A stretch of 64,000 bases of DNA from Blastobasis lacticolella (GCA_905147135.1 LR990054.1:15041001-15105000), one strand, 5' to 3'. Positions 43,427 to 56,018 are shown, counted from the stretch's first letter. Notes: generated by a model not told the origin, from the letters alone. Program-made: numbers and translations.

Positions 43427-43431
43427 TTTGA

Positions 43432-45300
43432 CGCTTCGATGGGGGAACGGACATGTCTGGCGTGTCTGCCTAGTATTTTCTTGGTTTCAAATAATTATTT
43501 CAGAGTTTTCACATGAACTTAAACTTGTGGTATATATAGCAGGAGATCACAGGATATATTTATTTTGAATTGAAAATTTTCGTGCACCTCAAAAGTGCAA
43601 GGGTGGTGCAATGTTATGGATATCGATTTACTCATTGAGAAATTAGTAAATCTCTTGCACCACGCCTACAGAAGAGAGTGCAAGACACTACTAAAACGTA
43701 AGACTTGAGCGATGGGAATTCCCTTCCGATTAAAGGGTCTTCTCTTTTCACCCTATCTTTGTAAAATCCCTGTTTGATTTTGTAGTAAACAGTCAACTCA
43801 TGCGTTGCATTCTGCGACCAACAACTCAACAGCCGCCTGTCACAATCGACGACAGTACCCTTTTTTAGTTAAAAGCCTTGCGACATAGAATCTTTAGTTC
43901 CATTTATAGTCACCTCCTTATTTAAACTATTTATTAGCAGCCAGATGTGTCTGTTTCCTGATTGAAGCATCACGAGACGCGCCAAGACATCGCAGGGGCG
44001 TGGCGAGGCCTCCTTCCTTTGCGAGGCAAAGCACTGCGCAGGCGACTGCCCCGCGACGACTATGTCGCAACAATGACAATAAACATTCTCATACAACCAA
44101 CACTGTCCGAACTCAAGTGTACATACGTTATTGTGACCTTATAATGGATATTATAATTACAGTAGCGGGTACAAAGCTTCAATTTAAGCTCCATAAAGTT
44201 GTCTATTTATTTTGTCTCATCTTTCCATCACCAGTACACCAGCCCACGAGTTTTTAGCTATTATTTTGTTGATTTGAGATATTATTGTATATTTTATGTA
44301 TTTATTGTTGTACGCATTTCTGTGATTCTGTTCAGTTGTAAGTTTTATTTAATATTGCTTAGTGAGTATTTAGCACAAATTGACGATGTATATGTCTGCA
44401 ATCATCTCCGATGCCTGATTGTAATGGGTTAAGGTTCTAAGAGTATTTTTTTAAAGTTAGGCGAAGTAATGGAAATTGAATGTTGCTGGCCCTACACCAC
44501 CTACCATTGGCCAAAAACAAACATAAATTTTATTACGTAAATCTAGAAGGCACTGTTACAACTTTATTTTTCTAATAGGCATAATTTTATTTATAAAACA
44601 GTTCACATCGCCCATACTAAAATGATGGTTCGGAAGAGAGAACAGCGCATTACGAAGAATCATTTAGCATGAGCGGTGATGTTTACAAAACGGGTAAAAA
44701 TATTGAGGAAAAGTGGTCGAAAATCGCTGGGTCGCCTGTCTGGCAAAACAGGAGACGCGTCGATAAGTAGGCTAGAAAAAAGAAAACAAAAAAAAAGTAA
44801 AGGTCTCATTAAGTAAGGTCAGCAACGCATTTGGACATGAAAAATAATGAATCGATCACAACGAGTCCAGTGATAGCAACGCTGCCTACGAACGGCACAT
44901 AATAATTAGTATGGTCGCACTTATAAACATGCGACTGAAATGTAAATAATTTACAGTCATATTGATATAAAATTACTGTTAATTGATGTGAGTCATGTAT
45001 TTCATTGTCTGTTTGTACTTATGAAGAGGGAAATGATAACCGATATGTTGAATTCATCATTTATCGCACATCTAATGCATGGGCGCTCATGAAAATTAAC
45101 AATCAAAATTATTTACTACAAACTGCGACATGGGCCAAGCTAACCACATTTATCCTTTTGATTTCGATGGTTTATGAAATAAACTGCAATATTTGTTATT
45201 GTTATTATTACGTTAAATGTTTAAGAAATGTTTTAGATACCTCTACATAACACGCATTAGATGTGCTAATGGAAAAACGTAACGTTAACATGAATAAAGG
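43432..45300 (+). other. Probable LETM1 3' UTR and flank
   Basis: AATAAA occurs near 44085 (gacaataaacattc) and again near 45292 (gaataaagg), so the 3' UTR may end at either. A short + strand frame at 44669-44770 (MSGDVYKTGKNIEEKWSK...) is protein-like but has no match I can name. Nothing else is supported. Confidence 0.4.
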
Positions 45301-47219
45301 ATGATAAATATACCTAATAATGTGTTTTTTTATTTGCTATATATATTAAATGTCCCACCTATGGGACAGAGGCGTAAGCTGTACGTAAGTATTCAAAGTT
45401 CAAGGAAAATGTGAAAATATATTTGCTATAAACACCTTTGCTAGGCTACCGATGATACAAATTTTATATCTTGGATCAAGTCGATAATTTATCGGACTTG
45501 TTTTCATCTCTCCAGTACCAAAAGGGTGCTTTTGGTGTGTTGAAAGTGTTGAAACTCGAAGGGTACGAAAGAAGAAAAGGAAAAAACCATTTTGAGCGAT
45601 TTTGTCCTGGAGAGGTTGAATAACTGTTGAGCGAAAGTCTCGTTACTCCTTAACAAATTACCATTGTCGAGGTGATGTGCCTTACCAAGCCCTGTAACTT
45701 TGTTTGAATGGCTCAACAGAACAGAAGATAAAAGCCAGTCGCAGCCGTGAAGGTACTTTTCAGTCCTTTTGGATGGATCAAACGTCTATATTTTTGCAGG
45801 CTTAGACAAAAATAATATTGGTTAGGGTTTCGTCGCGTCAAGGGTAGTAAGTATCGCACAACATAACAATCCTCTGGTATTAATAGGACTTAGGGCCTTT
45901 TCCATATTTTCTTTGGAGAGTGTTGGTTTAACCATGATATCCACCCGAGTCGATGCCCAGAGCCGCCATGTAGCTACCATGTTCATTTTCTGAGTTAACC
46001 CTATGGCTCTTACGGTGAGGGAAAACCTGATAAAACCGTCACAGACAGGCCACCAGGTTCCTCTTTTAACAGCAGAGAGAAAATAGTCACTAGGTTCGGT
46101 ACGTTTTAACAGAGTCATGAAAGTCAATAACTGCAGAACCACATGATCTGCGAAATCCAGGGTCATGGTCAAAGCAGATCAGGATACTTTTAAAAATTAA
46201 TTACAATTGTGAATAAATTTTACTGCACCATCACTGCATAAACACATTTTAAATTACCAAAAATTATAAGAAAACACATAAAAATTGGTTTGTCTGTTTT
46301 GTCGCAGAGAGAGCGTGGCCTTCCCCTTGTACTGTCCTTGCTCTAAAGTTAATTGTACCTCGCGGAGGGCTCCCCGGTCCGACATAACCATGCCCATATT
46401 TACCTGCCGTCCGTGTCCACCCTAGTCTTCTATAGCAGAAAACGCTACTGCCAAATTTCCAACATTGTTTCTCAACGGCCGGCAACGTATTCGCATTCTC
46501 AATTTCGATACGACCTACATTCTAAGCCATCCACATAACAACATCAGACAGGGTTTCATGATGTTGGGCGGCAGCCTCGAAAACATCCTCGGGTTTCGGT
46601 AGGACTTCGATTAGTTACTGAATGCACCCGGCACGGCGAATCCCGTCCTCTAAACTGTTTTCTCCTTCGTGATGGCAACCACAGCTGACTCCGCAGCATC
46701 TGAATGACCTGAGAGCCTGAAACTGCTTTGGTATGGCCTGCTATAATCGTCTAGTTGCGATCTGATTGCGTTTACGGGCCTGGATAACCTAGGTCCTAGA
46801 TCACGGTGGAGCGATAGATTTCATTAAGTTCTATTGCGTCAACCTAAGCTTAGATCAGAAGTTTCGCAGCACCACGATGGCATTCGCCCTATCGCGGTTG
46901 GCACCACCTACCGGTTACCCTTGTACAAACACTTTCTTTTTGCTATTTGGTGCAGCAGGAAACCCTTGGGCGTTAAGTCTCACCTCGCCATCCAGCGGGG
47001 TATGCGGCCAGTCTCGTAGGCATGATATCTTCTGGGGATCTGTCTGGGTCAAAATACATATGTATTAATATTATAATTTAATATATTAGTAAAATATTAG
47101 TTTTGCCTTTATTTTCCCTTATACTTATATGCATTCGCAAATAATTTAAATAAAAATTACAATTAAGTATTACAAATTTTAGAATTACTTTAAATGTATT
47201 TAAATTTTCGCGGTCTTCT
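45301..47219. other. Intergenic DNA with SINE copy
   Basis: A degraded SINE family S copy lies at 45970-46180 (gctcttacggtgagggaaaa and gtcatggtcaaagcagat). Segments at 46290-46540 and 46740-47050 have moderately GC-rich, transposon-like text, but I cannot assign a family. No gene is supported. Confidence 0.4.
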
Positions 47220-47538
47220 ATGGCGGGAAGATTCCTTATTATCTGCGTCTCCTATTGGCTGTTCTTGGAAGAGATTATCCAATTGATTGAAAGACAATTC
47301 CGTTCAACCAATCACATGACAGAAACAGTACTACACGACGCTTTCCGGTCGCCATCTTTGAAATATTTGAAAATAGAAGTTACGCCATTGGCTGATATTC
47401 AAACTCATTTGACAAGAGCTTGCGTAAAAATTTTTTACTCTCGCTCACTCACTCAATTGCGGCTGCCATGTTTTTTTCATGTGGGGTGTGTGTGTATAAG
47501 TTGTAACATGTTCAATTTACCCCAATAAACTGCAAAAG
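47220..47538 (+). promoter_or_regulatory. Possible promoter and first exon for the KIAA0232 homologue
   Basis: A segment ending in tgcaaaag followed by GTGAGT at 47539 has the look of a noncoding first exon. Two further candidates are an exon ending at 48351 (actcatag then GTGAGC), after a GC-rich stretch with aggcgcgcgcctgccgg, and one ending at 49418 (aatacag then GTAAAG), after 49200-49330. Which is used cannot be decided from sequence. Confidence 0.25.
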
Positions 47539-50473
47539 GTGAGTTTTTGTAACTGTTTATTGTATTTATTGGTGAACATGGAAGTTCATTACTTATTCTT
47601 AGTGAAAGTGCATCATGTAATCATTCGCCTTGTTGTGAAATTGCATCGTTTCGTTCGTTGCCATCTTACGAGTATGACTCAGTGCAAATGATACTTTACG
47701 CGAAGCGTCGTTTTCTTTGTTTTATGTATTCGACAACAAAGAAATATCAAGCATCTAAAGGTACAATCATAAGTATTTTGATCCGTGCCCCATGCGACTC
47801 GACACACAAATCTCTAACCCTCGCTCGGACGGATGACGTTTTGGCGCCATCGACCCATTTTCCGCACGGCCAAACGAGCAATGGATTTACTAAAAAATAT
47901 TTGTGACATTTAGTCTTGGTAACCTTTGTGCGACTATGTTTACACGATATAAACACATGTTTTATCAAAATATTCACTTTTGTTTCAGTAGCAAGGGGGT
48001 GCACCTAGTGCGTCATACGTTGGCTAGTGACAATGCGAGTGCATAAAAACTAAGAGCTAAAAGCTGCCTTATTGTTGAAAACTAGACACTAGCAAAGAAA
48101 AGGCCAAAGAAACTAAGGATGTATTAGTGAAACGACGTTAAAAAGGATTGATAAAACACACGGCCCAAGGCATATGAAAAATGGATCTTCGATTTCTTAG
48201 AACAATGTTGGTGTTTGATGCGAATAGTTATTTCCAAGGGCAACATGCGTAAACACAAGAGAGGAAGCCAGGCGCGCGCCTGCCGGCCTGCCACTTCGAG
48301 AGAACCCTACACTCCTCGCTCTGTCATCTGATACCCACACACTACTCATAGGTGAGCATCCATCTTACTATATTTTTTTTCTATTCTTTAACTGCTACCC
48401 TCTTAGCTACGAAAACACATTTGCTTGGGTTAAACAAACTGCCTCACACTTAATGAATTCTAATAAATGAAATAATTGACAAACATAACTAATGTAATTA
48501 AATAACTGGATGAAGATCATAAGCTAAATGGTTTCCTAATGACAAACAAGAAATAGATAATAATAGGGTGAGTAATGACTTTTGTCATACTAATTATTGC
48601 TTTTTTTCACTGTCAAGAGGATATGCAGTGCTCAGTAACACTGGAAAGATATCAAACCAGTGGGAATAAAATGAAGACTGTTAACAGTTATAAGAATCCT
48701 TACAGAAAGGTCTGTTTCTTTTACCTGTAGAGTGTATCCTACATTTTTACAACACAGGCAACATGGAATATAATATTAGCTTGACTCTTATTATATAATA
48801 TCAACTAACGTAACATGGAGCTTACTTATGTCTTACTGCGCTACCTCAGCAACCCAAATAGGATCTTGGTCTCCGAGAGCAAAAGATACCAGTCATGCCG
48901 CTCCTGAACATTTGCACCTTACTCAAAACTAAAATTATTTTTGATGTTGCCTGTGACATGCACCACATTTCCTGTTTGTTACATAGTTTGACAGCACTTT
49001 TTTATTTTTTTATTTTGTTAATTGTTCTGCACACTGCATATTATTTTGTAAATCGCATTGATTGATATTAGTAGAAGGTAGCAGCTATTTCTTATTGTTT
49101 AGGTAGATTAGTGTTAGTCAAATAATTCATATAAACAGCATGCTTTTATTTTATTTTACCACTTTCGCTGCGGCTGCCTCAACATTTGGGTCGTAATTGG
49201 TGTTATGAGAGTGTGCACTCGACTCGTTTCGCCGGTACATACAAAATTGGCGCTACGCGAGTGGGTGCCCACGCGTATTTCGGCGGCCATACAGCTGTGC
49301 GCACTCTCATCTCTCATCCAGCGTTTGAGCAACACAGCCAGCTTTGAGCACCGTGCTGACTCTTTGATATTTGGGTTCGCAGCAAAAGTGTTAACAAACT
49401 TAAAACTAACAAATACAGGTAAAGTCTGAATACTTGGCTGGGAAAATTACACAATTTATAAAAAGTTCAACATTTGTGTGCAGATGTCATCAGTAAATAA
49501 TGCACATCACTAGTTCGGCTTTGTAGAGTGTGTCTTTTTACCTTAGTCTCACACGACTGATATATCAATAACATATTTATTGATATGCTGAAAGTTGCCT
49601 CCTAGGTTAGGGCTGCCACAGGACATTTGGGACAGAAATAGAGGTAACATTGGATTACTCACAAGCTCAGTTCTTTCATCGACTGTCATGAAACTAACTT
49701 AAACACATAAGTTGGGGTGTGTGGTGCCCAAGCCACACCATCTCTACTCCACTTCACTTTGTTTGCGATTGCATTGGGTGCAAGCCAGCACAAATGATTT
49801 GCTTTTGCTTTTGAATTTTGAATTTTGGACACATCACCTCAAACGGACGTCACAACATGTCTCGGTGTATGGGGATGTAAGGCAAACCTATCCAGTGTGC
49901 ATTATTTACTGCTGACTGGTGTATGTATTTGTCTGTCTATAGTCTGATCCTACCCCTGTAGGATCAGACTAGACCCCTGTCTGTTGTGGGATTCTTTGTG
50001 TAGAGTACAGATTTATTCTCTTGGTACCGTATTCTTTTAACTTCAGTAGATTTAACAATTTTTTAGTCCCATTTAAGTAATAAATAAATGATTGCTAATT
50101 AATTGGCTTGTATAATCATTAAAATGATGTATGTATTCTATAAGTATTGTTTATGTGTAATAAACACTATTAACTAAAAACAGAATTGTACTTTCTGTTA
50201 GATAACAGTGGAAAATGAAAGTGACTCTTACTTTTCTGCCTTAAAGTTCTGTAGTTTTATCTTTTGTGTGATGTGATAATATAATAATATGCCGACAATA
50301 CTTGCATTATAATGGTGAACAAGTTTTCTTTATTACAAAACATTAGTTAATTGTGTAATGTTGTGTAAGGATGAAGTATTATTATTGACATTTAGTAGTA
50401 GTGTTGAGTAGTACTTAGATTCATTGATTAGTAGAAAGTAGTAAGTAAAGCAGTTTGTTGGTTTTTTTTTCAG
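47539..50473. other. Probable 5' introns of KIAA0232 homologue
   Basis: AT-rich, without recognised coding exons. I looked for the conserved N-terminal part of KIAA0232 and did not find it. Short frames such as 47658-47906, 49205-49429 and 49712-49915 have no homology I recognise. Confidence 0.4.
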
Positions 50474-52387
50474 GAGCCCAATCTTGACAACATTGTTGAT
50501 CAGCTGTGCACAAGACTACAAGACATCAAAGACCAAGATAGTGCATCTAGCTTAGGCATGCCAACTTGCACCTTAGAGCACACTGAAGCTGTTCGACGGT
50601 ATTACGCTGCGTTCCCGGCTCTGAAGAAAGGCCAAGAGTCCCCGTTGCAGTTCTACCCGACACCCGCCTGGTGCCGCAATACAGCCCCGGACACCGACAT
50701 CAAGATGCAAAGTGAGCTGTCAGTCAAAGATTGGAATAGCAAAAGCAAGAAGTTTTCCGGCAAGGAGCGTCGAAATTCGTACCACGGGCAACGCAAGAGT
50801 AATAGAAAGCGCTGCAACAGCTACAGTAGGTCTTTCGAGAGCAAGGACAGCCTGCCCGAGTGGATGACGCACGAGGGCGTCTGGGACATCGAGACGCAGG
50901 ACCCGGTCAAGGAGTTCATCCGGGCCATCGCGCTGGACGAGGGCTACGGCACCTGCGAGAACACCGTCACCGACGACCTCAAGGACATGGCGCAGGTGCG
51001 CTTCGCCGGGATCGCCGGGGTCGCCGGGGTCGAGGACTTCGTGCCCGAGTGGGACGAGCTGGACCCGGTCGCCGGCTGGGCCCCGCCCGCCCCGCGCGCG
51101 CGCGACCCCATGGAGGAGGAGCTCTACGCGCGCTTCGAGGCCAAGTTCGACCGCAGCATCGAGGCGCTCTGGTCCAAGGACCAGAACACGCCCGACGACG
51201 AGTACCAGGACCTGCCGATCGACTTCCAGGACCTGCTGTCCTCGCCCTCCGACCGCATGTTCGCCGACCCGTCCGCCGAGAAGTGCAGCCTGATATCGCT
51301 CACCGACAGCATCTGGTCCACGGACGGGTTCGCGGCCGCGGTGGGCGCCGTCGGGGTCGCGAGCGGCCCGGCCCCGGCCGCGGCCTCGCGCGCCGAGTCG
51401 GCCGCGCTGCACGACCGCTTCCGGCCGCTGCGCCTGCAGGACGGCCCGCGCGCCGCCGAGCCCTTCGCGCTCTACGACGGCGACGGCGTCTACGACAGCG
51501 TGGCCAGCGTCGCCGACGCCATGCGCTCCTACGCCGCGATCAACCACAGCCGCGACCGCAGCGGGTTCGCCGAGGTGCCGCCGCGCCGCCGCGCGCCCGC
51601 CCCGCCCGCCCCGCCCGCCCCCGCCGCCCCCGTCGTCCCCGACCCCGCCCCCGCCTCCCGCTCGCCCTCCCGGGACCGCGAGGACCTGCTCACCTCCGGC
51701 CGCACCCACTTCCGGCCCATCCGGCGCGAGGGCGCCACCCCGCGGCCGCGCCGCTACGCCGACGGCGACACGTTCGACATCCGCGGCGACCTCGAGCCGG
51801 TCGAGTTCCACCGCAGCGCGTCCGGCGGCGCCTACCTCGCCTCCTCCCGGGAGCGCTACCTCGAGTACCGCGCCTCCAAGACCATCGACTACGGCCGGCT
51901 GCGGCTCACCGAGGCTCAGCGCTGCCCGGACCTCGACGACCCCGCCTTCCGGCTGCGGTTCCCGCTGCGGCAGACCGACGCCGCGGTGCAGACGTCGCCC
52001 GAGCCCGCGCCCGTGCCCCCGCCGCTGGCCCCGCCCGCGGCCGCCTGGGCCGCCTGCGAGGACTGCGGCCGCGCGGCCAAGGTGCGGCGGCCGAGCGCGA
52101 TGGCCGGCATCTGGGCGGCGGGGCAGGCATGCGCGGCGTGCGCGGCCGGGGCCGGGGCGCCGGCCGCGCCGCTGGAGCCCGGCGCGGGGCCGGACGCCGA
52201 CTGGGACGAGCTGCTGGAGGACATCAGCGCGGTGCACGCGGAGTACCTGTCGGCCGGCGGCGGCGGCGGGGCGGAGCGCAAGCGGCGGCACAGCGCGGCG
52301 CTGCGGGCCGGGACGGGCCCGTGCTCGCACCCGCACGCGCGGTTCCTGCACTGCTGCGGGGCCGTGGACCGCCCACTCACGCGCTAG
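50474..52387 (+). CDS. KIAA0232: KIAA0232 homologue, 3' coding exon (partial)
   Basis: A pyrimidine tract plus cag (AG at 50472-50473) opens a 637-codon, phase-0 exon ending TAG at 52385-52387. Homology to the uncharacterised vertebrate protein KIAA0232 is seen at several separated points. These are an N-terminal LDNIVDQLCTRLQDI with YYAAFPAL, a tryptophan-containing LTDSIWSTDGF, the THFRPI motif near exon residue 410, then a DAAVQTS phrase and a Cys pair (CEDC) near 525. Between them are disordered stretches of Pro, Ala, Arg and Asp. Molecular function is unknown. Coding must begin in an earlier exon, because homology precedes the first ATG (50558). From about 50870 onward the exon is extremely GC-rich, unlike its first 400 bp. 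AATAAA signals are at 52664 and 52676. Confidence 0.82.
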   Translation, partial: EPNLDNIVDQLCTRLQDIKDQDSASSLGMPTCTLEHTEAVRRYYAAFPALKKGQESPLQFYPTPAWCRNTAPDTDIKMQSELSVKDWNSKSKKFSGKERRNSYHGQRKSNRKRCNSYSRSFESKDSLPEWMTHEGVWDIETQDPVKEFIRAIALDEGYGTCENTVTDDLKDMAQVRFAGIAGVAGVEDFVPEWDELDPVAGWAPPAPRARDPMEEELYARFEAKFDRSIEALWSKDQNTPDDEYQDLPIDFQDLLSSPSDRMFADPSAEKCSLISLTDSIWSTDGFAAAVGAVGVASGPAPAAASRAESAALHDRFRPLRLQDGPRAAEPFALYDGDGVYDSVASVADAMRSYAAINHSRDRSGFAEVPPRRRAPAPPAPPAPAAPVVPDPAPASRSPSRDREDLLTSGRTHFRPIRREGATPRPRRYADGDTFDIRGDLEPVEFHRSASGGAYLASSRERYLEYRASKTIDYGRLRLTEAQRCPDLDDPAFRLRFPLRQTDAAVQTSPEPAPVPPPLAPPAAAWAACEDCGRAAKVRRPSAMAGIWAAGQACAACAAGAGAPAAPLEPGAGPDADWDELLEDISAVHAEYLSAGGGGGAERKRRHSAALRAGTGPCSHPHARFLHCCGAVDRPLTR

Positions 52388-52663
52388 GGCCCCGGCTCGT
52401 CCCCGGCCCGTCGCGATCCGCCGACCACGCATCGATGACTTCGTAACGTTTCAAAGTGGCCTTTATAATTTCCCTTATCGACTCGCCTTCTCTGTATATA
52501 TTATTCCTTTTCATGGAGCATATTTTTATTGTTATTCGAAATCATATTTTAAAGAATATGTTAATGAAAATGAAATACACCGTTTTCGCGGAGACATCGC
52601 TCCGCCGCGCTCGCGCCGAGGCCTCGGTTCGCCCTCGAGAGGCCCTAGGAAAGGGATGTTAGC

Positions 52664-52681
52664 AATAAATAATAGAATAAA
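52664..52681 (+). terminator. Paired poly(A) signals after KIAA0232 homologue
   Basis: Two AATAAA hexamers (52664-52669 and 52676-52681), about 280 bp after the stop. Confidence 0.55.
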
Positions 52682-55600
52682 GTTAGTGAAGCCTTATACA
52701 CTGTTCTCGAACGAGGTTCTATCGTCAATGAAAGGCAGGAAGCGCTAACATATCTTAGAAATGTAGATATTGAGGAGAAGTATAATGTAACGATACTTTT
52801 AGTTCCATTTTCTTTGTAGAGATTTCATATTGATGTAGAAATATCTGTTTGATGGAATGCTCCTGCTTGTCAAACTCCTTGTTCAATCATATTTGGTACG
52901 ACTTGAATTCGGAAAAGCTTCAGCAATGTATGATGTTGTTTTATGATTTCATTTTAGTAGTTAAAGTTTTTTAAAATATACTTTTTATATAAGAAGTGTA
53001 AACAATCGATGTTTTTAATAAGCGGGAGCATTTCATAGCGAACAGAATAGGACGATTCTAATATAATTCTTAAAATAATATCGTCCCAAGTTGTTTAATG
53101 ATTTGTTAATTATAAAGTGTAGGTAGAACGGGATTTTTTTTTATTATTTTTGTTAGTATTTTTTCGTTTACATTTACTGGCGATTAAAAAAATTCATTCA
53201 AAATTTTAAATTGTGAAGATATTGTTCTGTTTTCTGTTACATTTTTTGACGACGCCGAAATTTAGTCGATAGTTTTGGCGCCCGGCCTCCGGAGCGGGGC
53301 GGCCGTATTTACGGTTAGGTTATATTGACGGAAGGCAGTGGACGGTTTGTTTTATGGTTTGTCCAATATGTCTTAGGTTTTATACGCGGCGATTTTATTG
53401 AGTAGCCGCTTAATTGTAGCGTAGGGCCGCAGAGGCGCGCCCTGTTCGGGCGAGTGTAAGTTTTGTAAGAGTTGGACTATGGTAGGCGGGCGCAGGCCCC
53501 GGGTGTCCGGAGACAGCGAGCTCCGGAAGACTCGCGGCGGCCGGCCTACGCCTAGAGAGGGATCGCTTCCGGACGGCCTTTTACAGTACCGTCCCGCGCC
53601 CTCTGGCGGCGACCGGCCGCCACGACTCATTGTAACATAATTTACAGCTCCCGATATGAATTTCAACAATTCATATAGGCTAAACTGTTATTATAGTTTA
53701 TGTAAAACGTAAGAAGTGTATATGTTATATTTTTGTATATTTTCATTTTATACAGGGGCGCCGCCGCCCGCGCGCCCCTCCCATACTTTATTTATCTCGT
53801 TTAAAGCCTTGCCTAGTTACAATTTCATATAAAATTTTAAATATTCGTGCAATCTTTGCTACTTATGTGTCGTGTTTTATATATTTTATTTTTCTGTAGT
53901 GTGATTTACTTCTGTTTGTTAATAACTGAGAAAATGCGCAAAAAAATATACGCCATCACAAAGATTTGCATGAGAAGGCTAATATTGTATATATATTTAG
54001 TATATTGTGAAATTAATGTATAGACATGTTCTGTTCTTTGCAAATATTATTCACATACATATGATACCTAAGTTCGTTCGTTAATTCCTTTGGTTTCACT
54101 GGCGGTTATCTCTTCGGTGTTGGGCCTTGGGGCTTTATCTGTAAAGAGTTGTAGCCGTGTAGTGATTCGGGTAATGTAACTGTATGACGGACTCGGAATC
54201 ACTGATGTTACAATTTAAAATCCTTATGTAACGTTGACGCGTCATTAAAGGAGGAGGTTCATAATTCGTCGGGATCTTTTGTTTCCTATAAAGTACTGAA
54301 TACCTGCATTCGTGGTTCCAAGCTCGTTGCACAGACGCTATCATAAGTACGGTTGGGTATACTTTAAACTCATTTCAACTAATTTATCATCACACCATTT
54401 TTGTGTAATAACGTAGTATATTATCCCTCGCATCGTCATGTTTATTGTTTATTTTTGTTTAATGTTTTCATATTTGTACTGTGTACTTATTCCATTAACG
54501 ATATTCGCTAAACGTCGATATAACAAAAAATGAGAAAAACTTAAAAAAAAAAATGTTTGCATAGAGTCAAGTTCGCATAAAATATTATGTTTGATTAGTT
54601 GTTAATCTAATGTAATGTGCGTATGCACTTGAGCGTCTCTGTATCCGTAACAACTGGATTGGGGGTTGTTTTAACAACTTCTTTGTTTATGCCTGCGACA
54701 GTATAAGGGGGCATGACTATAGCTATAATAACATCGCACTGTCGCCGGCTCGAGATGTGGTGAGCACTTGCTATTAGAGCTCGTGGACTTTGATATCACA
54801 TCTCAAATTCATATCCGCTTGCACTATCTTCTTGTATGGACCTCAGTGCAAGCGAATATACTTGTGTACAATTGTCCCCAAATTATTATGCAATTGATAA
54901 TGTAAGCCACCTGACATCTTATGGCATAACTAAATACCATCAATGTATTCGTTAAAGCATTCGAAGTCAGCGAGCGAATCTTTATGTTCTATATGAAATA
55001 TGTTTTGAGATGAGAGCATTTTCCTGTACTTTTGACACGTAGCTACCTAGCACACGTTTTAAGGAAGAAAGAGAGAAAAAAATGAAAACTGAAAAAAAAA
55101 AATTTGCATGTAGTGACTAAAAATATTTGAAATTTCAATTGCTCTCATTTCGCGCAAGTGAGCTTGTAACCGATTGCGTTCGTGCCTTGGTTACAGGCAT
55201 ATTTGTTTACACTTCATATCAAATTATATCATTTTTCTTTTCTTATTTTGGAATTTCTTACATTCATTAGAAATTAAAGGAAATAATCTTTACACCAGGG
55301 TAGGAGCTAACATAGGGATTTCACGTGCTATAATAATGTTATTGGTGCCAAATATATTGGTTTCTTTTATAATTTGATTTGATATCTGTGAACTAAATTA
55401 TTTCACTTAGGTTTGTGTTACAAATTGGTTTTATTTTAACAAAGCATGAATGAGTCAGGAATTTTGTATCTTCAAATCGTTATTGTAAGTAATTGTAAAA
55501 ACTCGTTCGCTTAGATGCGGTTGTCCCTGAAAATAGTTACCATTTTCCATAATGTTAGGTTGTGCTCCCTACTCTGGTTCTTGCCATCAATGGGAAGAAA

Positions 55601-55770
55601 ATAAAAAATTAAACCACTGTTTTGAGTTTTTATTTTGTTTAAAACCCCCTTTATCACACTAAAAACCTAAAACTTAGGTACCATTACCGGGTGCTAGTTG
55701 GCCCCCGACTTACCGAGACGAGAGAGAGGAAGAAATTCTGCTAAACAAAAAATATCTCCTAATGCTTATT
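52682..55770. other. Flank or extended 3' UTR, no gene seen
   Basis: AT-rich with two GC-rich patches, 53270-53330 and 53400-53640 plus 53755-53785. The 53373-53669 minus-strand frame is a product of the GC patch and not supported. A longer 3' UTR of the KIAA0232 homologue is possible. Confidence 0.35.
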
Positions 55771-56018
55771 AGGGATGATGACTGATCATTTTTTTGTCAG
55801 AAAGTTTATCAAAAACATTGGACACGTATTTTTTCTTTTGTTACAACAAAAATTATCGCCAATATAGTTAGTTGAAATGGTGCGTGACGTCACGTCAGAA
55901 CTGAAATTTTACTAACACGTCACAAAATACGCTTTATCTGTAATTTTTTATTGATTTATTAAATGAAAAAATGTGTCTTAATATTTTTTAATCTAGCTGA
56001 TGGATCTCTATCATCCCT
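55771..56018. mobile_element. MITE copy 2 with TGACGTCA core
   Basis: Starts AGGGATGATGACTGATCA and ends ctatcatccct, with ATT on both sides. The inner block aaatggtgcgtgacgtcacg is identical to that of the copy at 1404-1665 while flanking parts have drifted. Confidence 0.75.

Noticed and set aside
43269..43568. Separate 99-codon gene after LETM1
   Set aside because: It is another frame of the 33-bp tandem repeat followed by AT-rich sequence; no homology recognised.
50720..52446. Long antisense (570-codon) and +2-frame (528-codon) openings over the KIAA0232 exon
   Set aside because: Same GC artefact. Compositions are dominated by Arg, Gly and Ala, and only the 50474-52387 frame shows conserved motifs and a good acceptor.
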